From NCBI GenBank assembly GCA_026418755.1, contig JAOAAR010000008.1, positions 1-10,327 of the forward strand: DNA of 10,327 bases, in the 5' to 3' direction. A program made the position numbers and the translations under genes. This stretch comes from Planctomycetota bacterium (lineage in GTDB: Bacteria; Planctomycetota; SKW154). The stretch's first letter is position 1. Every line of letters starts with the position of its first letter. This document shows, in pieces, positions 6,292 through 10,327 of the stretch. Below the pieces are notes generated by a model. The model did not search any database, was not told where the DNA came from, and saw only the letters and a list, made by a program, of their open reading frames with translations.

Positions 6292-7235
6292 TTGAACTCC
6301 ACACGAGGGTCAACGAGAGCATAAAGGATGTCACCTGCGAGGTTAGCGAGGACATAAAGGATTGCGCCGATAAATGTGATTGCTTTGATGACGGCAAAAT
6401 CATTTCCGTCAATTGCGTTCAAAGCCATTGCGCCCAGTCCTGGAATGCCGTAGAAGTCCTCAAGGAGAAGGCTTCCCATATAGAGGAACGGCAGTGCGAC
6501 GACGACACGGGTAATGATTGGTATCATAGCGTTTTTGAGGATATGTTTGAAGAGGATGGTGTTGGGGCTGAGTCCTTTTGCGCGTGCGGTGCGGACATAA
6601 TCCTGATTGATTTCATCTAAGACAACGGTGCGATAGAATCTGACATCGCTGCCAAGTGATGCAGCGGTGTAGATGAGACCTGGTAGGATGAGGAATTTGA
6701 AGACTCCGAGACCCCACTCGTAGCCCGTAACAGGAAAATACTTGAGTTTATATCCGAGAATATACTGTCCGAGGATGATATAGGCGAGGAATGGGACCGA
6801 CATACCGATGATGCAGAGAACAACGGTGGAGCGGTCGAGGAAGGTGTTGCGATAGAGAGCCGTAAAGAGGGCGATTGAGATTGCGACGAAGAGGGTGAAG
6901 AAGAAAGCGGGGACCATTAAGGAGAGAGAGGGCCACATCCCGTTCCAGAGCATTGTAGTGATTTTTTGATGGGTCACTTCGGAGCGTCCAAAGTTGAAGG
7001 TAAGTAGGTCTTTGAGGTTGATGAAGAAACGGATGAGGAGGGGTTTGTCGTAGCCGTGAGTCTTGAGATAAGATTCGATCTGTTCCTGCGTAGCGTGCTG
7101 CCCTAACCGCTGTTTTGCGATTGCCTCACCTGTTGTTACCACATTAAACAGGAGGAATGTGATGAGGCAGACACCCAGAACTGTTGGAACAAGATACAAT
7201 AGCCTTCTGATTATGTAAGCACTCATAGTCTTCAC
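6288..7235 (-). CDS. dppB: Peptide ABC importer permease, DppB/OppB type
   Basis: A 315-residue inner-membrane permease. The conserved N-terminus YIIRRLLYLVPTVLGVCLITF forms the first helix (about 7-30). A periplasmic segment with YGYDKPLL-like THGYDKPLLIRF and LLTFNFGRS (59-84) follows. Further helices lie at about 104-128, 136-160, 178-195, 237-258 and 283-305. The EAA loop NQDYVRTARAKGLSPNTILF (210-229) docks on the ATPases, and GIPGLG (263-268) and the C-terminal ALVDPRVEF are family hallmarks. The ORF starts at GTG (7235), overlapping the binding-protein stop by 4 bases; an ATG three codons later (7226) is an equally reasonable start, as neither has a clear Shine-Dalgarno site. It forms a heterodimeric pore with the DppC-type subunit. 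Confidence 0.95.
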   Translation of the reverse strand: MKTMSAYIIRRLLYLVPTVLGVCLITFLLFNVVTTGEAIAKQRLGQHATQEQIESYLKTHGYDKPLLIRFFINLKDLLTFNFGRSEVTHQKITTMLWNGMWPSLSLMVPAFFFTLFVAISIALFTALYRNTFLDRSTVVLCIIGMSVPFLAYIILGQYILGYKLKYFPVTGYEWGLGVFKFLILPGLIYTAASLGSDVRFYRTVVLDEINQDYVRTARAKGLSPNTILFKHILKNAMIPIITRVVVALPFLYMGSLLLEDFYGIPGLGAMALNAIDGNDFAVIKAITFIGAILYVLANLAGDILYALVDPRVEFK

Positions 7236-9295
7236 TCGCTCTGCTTTTTCAGTTTATAAAAGAAGAGACCGGCAAGCGACAGAATAACCCCAAGAATTAT
7301 ATAAGCCGGAAACATAGTCGGACGGTTCCATTCCTGACTGAGTCTTAAACGGAGTTCAGGGTCAACAGAGTGGTACTTGTAGGTATTATATGCAAACGGG
7401 TGAGGTTTATAGTTCTTCAGCCAGCAGTGGTTGAGTGTATACGACCAGTATGTGAGTCCGAAAATCCAAGGGCAATCTTCGGTAACAATATGTTCCATTT
7501 TGCGGCAGAGTTCATATTTGCGTTTTGCTTCCTGGGGATCAAAATCCGAAAGTGCAGCCATCTCTTCATACAAGCGATCGTATTCAGGATTCTCGTAGTT
7601 AGCATTGTTCGGATTTGGGCTTTTATTTGGTCCATAAAAGAGTTGTAAAAAGTTCTCAGGGTCAGGATAATCTGCAATCCAGCCGAGTGCGTAGGTTTGG
7701 GCGCGGTTCGTCCGCAGTTTCTCTTGAAACTCTGTCCAAGTGTTCTGAACTATATTGATAACGATTCCGATTTTGCGCATCTCCTGACGGAAGAAGTCAG
7801 CGCTTTGCAACACTGTCGTGCTCGCACCTGTCGTCTCGAAACTGAGCTCAAGTCTTTTGCCATCTTCGCCTATTCCCTCAGGATAACCTGCCTCCGCCAG
7901 AAGCAATTTCGCTCTTTCTATATCATACTCGCTATACGGGTTCTTAAAATTCGGGTCATATCCGTTGAATCCTGGGGGTATAGGTCCCTGGGCAGGTTCG
8001 GCTCTTCCGTTCGCAAAAATCTCGATTCTCTGTGGGCGGTTATAAGCGAGGCTCATCGCCTGACGGAGTTTGCGCCTCTTCTCGTTCTTCTGCGGCAGGT
8101 ACGGTAACTCCTTCTCCAATTCATCTGCTTCCTTATCCAACCTTTCCGCCTCTTTAGAATCGCCCTTCTCTCTTGCCTCTTCTGCAGACTTTCGTTTCTC
8201 TTCAATTTCGCGCTTACATACTTCGGGGTGCTTCATCCCTATCAGGGAGTCGTTCATATTGAACGCTACATAATAGACAGAAAAACTCCGCTCGCGCCAA
8301 AGTGTTATCCGCTTCGCTTCCATCTGCGGAGACAAAGTCGTCAGAGAACTCATAGCGGTGTTCCAGTTGTCTTTGGGAATCCCTGAGACATCCAGGTAAC
8401 CGCTTAAGAAGTATAGCCAGGCAGGCTGCTCTTGCTTTATGATTGTCAAAACGACGCGGTCGGCAAGGGGTAATCTCTTTCCTGCATCTCTGAGAAGTCC
8501 CTGCTCTCTGTCTTCTGCAGTGCCTTCTGATGGGTAAAATTCTTCTCTGAAAGTTGGGTTTCTTTCGAGAATGATTCTGTGCCAGTGGTCCCATCTTGCG
8601 AGGCGGAAAGGCCCAGTTCCAACAGGGTGGTTCAAAACCTCCTCCCCGTAGTATTCGACCGCTTCGTGTGGAACCGCCGCAGTGTAAGGCATAGTCAAGA
8701 CCCACAATAGACGCGGATAGGGTTTGTTCAATTCAATTCTTAGCGTATAACGGTCGAGAGCCTTCAGTCCTTCTATCTCTTTCGAGTAATCTGTAGGAGA
8801 CTCACTCTGACTCGCTTCGTAGAACTCGTCTATTCCCTTTATATATCCCTGAAAAATCCAGTAACCTTCAGGGTCGTTCTTTGTGTCTGCAAGCCGTTTG
8901 AAAGAATAAATAAAATCTTCGGCGGTCAGTTCTCTTCCTTTACCGTTCGTAGCGACAAAGCACGGGTCGTCTTGAAAGAAAACACCTTTCTTGATTCGAA
9001 TAATATAGAGGCATTTATCCTCAGAAATTTCAGGCATACCATCTGCAAGACAAGGTTCGATTGTGTAAGGGCGTTTAAGGTACGCATACTGATACAGAGG
9101 TTCGTAAATCTGTCCGATGAGCCCTGATGAAAGTGTATCACTTGCACGGACAGGGTCGAATCCTTTAGGGTCTTGTCCGATTGAGTAATGGAGAACAACA
9201 AGCCCTTCCTCGCTTGCATAGGGGTTAGCCATACCTGCACAACCACAAATGCAAAGAAGAAACACTGCAACAAGAGATGGAAATTCTTTTCTCAC
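7232..9295 (-). CDS. dppA: Peptide-binding lipoprotein of the ABC importer (SBP_bac_5), with C-terminal membrane helix
   Basis: A 687-residue extracytoplasmic binding protein, longer than the usual 500-560 residues. The signal peptide is residues 1-18 with lipobox ICGC, so Cys19 is the likely lipidated residue; Cys at -2 is uncommon. The SBP_bac_5 fold shows GFDPVRASDTLSSGLIGQIY (45-64), AEDFIYSFKRL (125-135), VGTGPFRL (225-232), AYNRPQRIEIF (417-427) and GWIADYPDPENFL (538-550). Two features account for the extra length: a highly charged helical insertion at about 360-400, and a C-terminal membrane helix at about 662-680 followed by KLKKQSE. The start is GTG at 9295, the only one that keeps the signal peptide; GAAGG lies just upstream. 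It is the first gene of the operon, overlapping dppB by 4 bases, behind a strong promoter. The dpp name is by gene order; dipeptides, longer peptides or other ligands are possible. Confidence 0.92.
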   Translation of the reverse strand: MRKEFPSLVAVFLLCICGCAGMANPYASEEGLVVLHYSIGQDPKGFDPVRASDTLSSGLIGQIYEPLYQYAYLKRPYTIEPCLADGMPEISEDKCLYIIRIKKGVFFQDDPCFVATNGKGRELTAEDFIYSFKRLADTKNDPEGYWIFQGYIKGIDEFYEASQSESPTDYSKEIEGLKALDRYTLRIELNKPYPRLLWVLTMPYTAAVPHEAVEYYGEEVLNHPVGTGPFRLARWDHWHRIILERNPTFREEFYPSEGTAEDREQGLLRDAGKRLPLADRVVLTIIKQEQPAWLYFLSGYLDVSGIPKDNWNTAMSSLTTLSPQMEAKRITLWRERSFSVYYVAFNMNDSLIGMKHPEVCKREIEEKRKSAEEAREKGDSKEAERLDKEADELEKELPYLPQKNEKRRKLRQAMSLAYNRPQRIEIFANGRAEPAQGPIPPGFNGYDPNFKNPYSEYDIERAKLLLAEAGYPEGIGEDGKRLELSFETTGASTTVLQSADFFRQEMRKIGIVINIVQNTWTEFQEKLRTNRAQTYALGWIADYPDPENFLQLFYGPNKSPNPNNANYENPEYDRLYEEMAALSDFDPQEAKRKYELCRKMEHIVTEDCPWIFGLTYWSYTLNHCWLKNYKPHPFAYNTYKYHSVDPELRLRLSQEWNRPTMFPAYIILGVILSLAGLFFYKLKKQSE

Positions 9296-9326
9296 CGCCC
9301 TTCTCTTCTCGTCCTGTCACTGCCCG

Positions 9327-9354
9327 ATTATAGAGACTTGTTGCGTTAAGTCAA
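9327..9354 (-). promoter_or_regulatory. Strong sigma70-type promoter of the peptide importer operon
   Basis: On the reverse strand TTGACT (9349-9354) and a perfect TATAAT (9327-9332) are separated by 16 bases. Transcription should start near 9320, leaving a leader of about 25 bases to the GTG at 9295. The leader has room only for the Shine-Dalgarno site, so attenuators or riboswitches in it are unlikely. No clear operator dyad overlaps the promoter. Confidence 0.75.
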
Positions 9355-9424
9355 GCCATCCTCGTTGCATTGACAGAAAACAATAAAGAGGTAGAAGAGT
9401 GTTTCCAATCTGCCTCTGTTCTCT

Positions 9425-10327
9425 TCAGCGTTCCGTCAATGCTTTTATGTTTTTTTCGTAGAGTTCGTGTTCGTCTTTCAGACCGTTTTGTTTGCAGAAT
9501 TTGGAGAGTTTTCTGTAGTGTGTAAGAGGGTGCTGACGGCTGAGGTAGCAGACTTTTGCCACACATTCAGGGCAAAGGAGGAGTGGATAGCGGTCAGTCT
9601 CGTCCAGGTGGTTCGTTCCACACATATTGCATTCGTATGCGATGCAATGCTCGAAAGAGAAGAGATGTCCGATTTCGTGAGTGGCGATTTTAAGTGTACG
9701 CAGAAGAGATTTCTTAAACGCCTCTTCGCTCTTTGTCGGGTCTCCGAAACGATAAATAGACCAGACTCCCAGTTGTCCACCAATAAGTGCTTGTCCGAAG
9801 ACGAAGTTCCATCCTTCTCCAGGCCACAGGTCTGAAGAGGTAAGACAGACATAAGCGCAGGCATCCTCGGGTAGGCGTGGTTTGAGGATATTCTCAATCA
9901 CATAACCTGTTAGAATCTGTTCATCCCCCGATGTAGGATGACGGCGGCGCGCACTATCCGGGATGAGAGAAATGGGCAGCGATTCCTTGGTCTCTACCTT
10001 AAACCCAAAGCAGAGTTCTACAAACTCTGCTGTTAGTTGAACTATTCTTCTGTGAGCAGGAGTGAACTCACCGAGAGGCTGAATGTAAATAACATTCTGT
10101 TTTTCGTCTGGAATATATGGTTTCGACCTCAAATATTGTCTGAAAGTCTGGCCTCGTTCGCTGTGTTGGTCAAGCCAATCTCCTCTTCGGGGAGGTCCTA
10201 ACTTTCTGTGAAGAGGACGGAGTTTTTCAATCGTCTCGAAAAGCATCTTTTCAAACGATTCTCTGTCATCTGGAAGCAATTCGGCCGTTGATGGTTCGCT
10301 GCGAGGTCTTGCACCGCTGGCAGGGGT
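9425..10327 (-). CDS. Archaemetzincin-type zinc metalloprotease, long AMZ1/AMZ2-like form, 5' end outside the window
   Basis: At least 300 residues of an M54-family metalloprotease. The signature is seen in full: HEIGHLFSFEHC, then four residues, CNM, and a CPEC pair about 17 residues on. Numbered from the TTG at 10279, the catalytic zinc ligands are H201, H205 and H211 with E202 as base; C212, C217, C236 and C239 form the structural zinc site. The N-terminal half (RPLHRKLGPPRRGDWLDQH, GQTFRQYL, IYIQPLGEF, HPTSGDEQILTGY, GWNFVFGQA) matches the layout of the longer AMZ1/AMZ2-like proteins, unlike the short archaeal form of about 180-200 residues. The frame has no stop up to the window edge, and the TTG lacks a ribosome-binding site, so the true start is probably outside; the extra residues are Pro/Ser/Arg-rich. 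No signal peptide is visible. It reads in the same direction as the importer operon, 129 bases upstream. The physiological substrate is unknown. Confidence 0.9.
   Translation of the reverse strand, partial: TPASGARPRSEPSTAELLPDDRESFEKMLFETIEKLRPLHRKLGPPRRGDWLDQHSERGQTFRQYLRSKPYIPDEKQNVIYIQPLGEFTPAHRRIVQLTAEFVELCFGFKVETKESLPISLIPDSARRRHPTSGDEQILTGYVIENILKPRLPEDACAYVCLTSSDLWPGEGWNFVFGQALIGGQLGVWSIYRFGDPTKSEEAFKKSLLRTLKIATHEIGHLFSFEHCIAYECNMCGTNHLDETDRYPLLLCPECVAKVCYLSRQHPLTHYRKLSKFCKQNGLKDEHELYEKNIKALTER

Noticed and set aside
9387..9417. Inverted repeat AGAGG/CCTCT followed by a T-rich stretch on the - strand, as a terminator for the protease gene
   Set aside because: Only five pairs with a 21-base loop and an interrupted T-run; too weak to call an intrinsic terminator.
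10277..10279. TTG as the start of the archaemetzincin gene
   Set aside because: No ribosome-binding site precedes it and the frame stays open to the window edge, so the gene is treated as truncated.
1..10327. CRISPR array, insertion sequence or prophage
   Set aside because: No regularly spaced direct repeats, transposase, integrase or phage gene was seen on either strand.

Overview
The window looks like a chromosomal segment from an uncultured or little-studied bacterium of moderate GC content. The evidence is bacterial: three sigma70-type promoters, Shine-Dalgarno sites, a lipoprotein signal peptide, a PilZ domain protein and a complete peptide-type ABC importer. Nothing fixes the phylum. 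A long archaemetzincin resembling the animal AMZ1/AMZ2 form, and a peptide-binding protein with a C-terminal membrane helix, point away from the well-known model groups. Both ends of the window cut through genes.

Left region (2-2501, + strand): the 3' part of a class I SAM-dependent methyltransferase is followed after 13 bases by a full-length glutamine-hydrolysing asparagine synthetase-like gene. This pairing is common in surface-glycan or secondary-metabolite clusters. The cluster probably continues to the left. It meets, tail to tail and only 4 bases away, a tRNA-Glu(CTC) gene on the - strand with its own promoter.

Middle region (2579-3355): a small PilZ domain protein (probable c-di-GMP effector) lies on the - strand with a recognisable promoter. 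Upstream of it is about 300 bases without a protein gene. Its centre (about 3127-3245) folds by eye into a compact multi-helix structure on the + strand: two strong hairpins enclosed by an 8-bp long-range helix, with a leading hairpin that has two mutually exclusive forms. The number of G-U pairs favours the + strand as the RNA strand. This is the best candidate for something undescribed, or for an RNA family I cannot name without a search.

Right region (3356-9295, - strand): a five-gene Dpp/Opp-type peptide ABC importer reads in the order binding protein, permease B, permease C, ATPase D, ATPase F. Genes overlap by 4 bases or are spaced by 3, so they form one translationally coupled operon. 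It starts from a near-consensus promoter (TTGACT, 16-base spacer, TATAAT) about 25 bases upstream of the first start codon. The binding protein has a lipobox, a charged helical insertion and a C-terminal membrane segment. Both ATPases carry identically spaced cysteines in the C-terminal domain, typical of the 4Fe-4S site described in DppD/DppF proteins. Upstream on the same strand is a 5'-truncated archaemetzincin zinc protease; a link between peptide cleavage and peptide import is possible but is only inferred from position.
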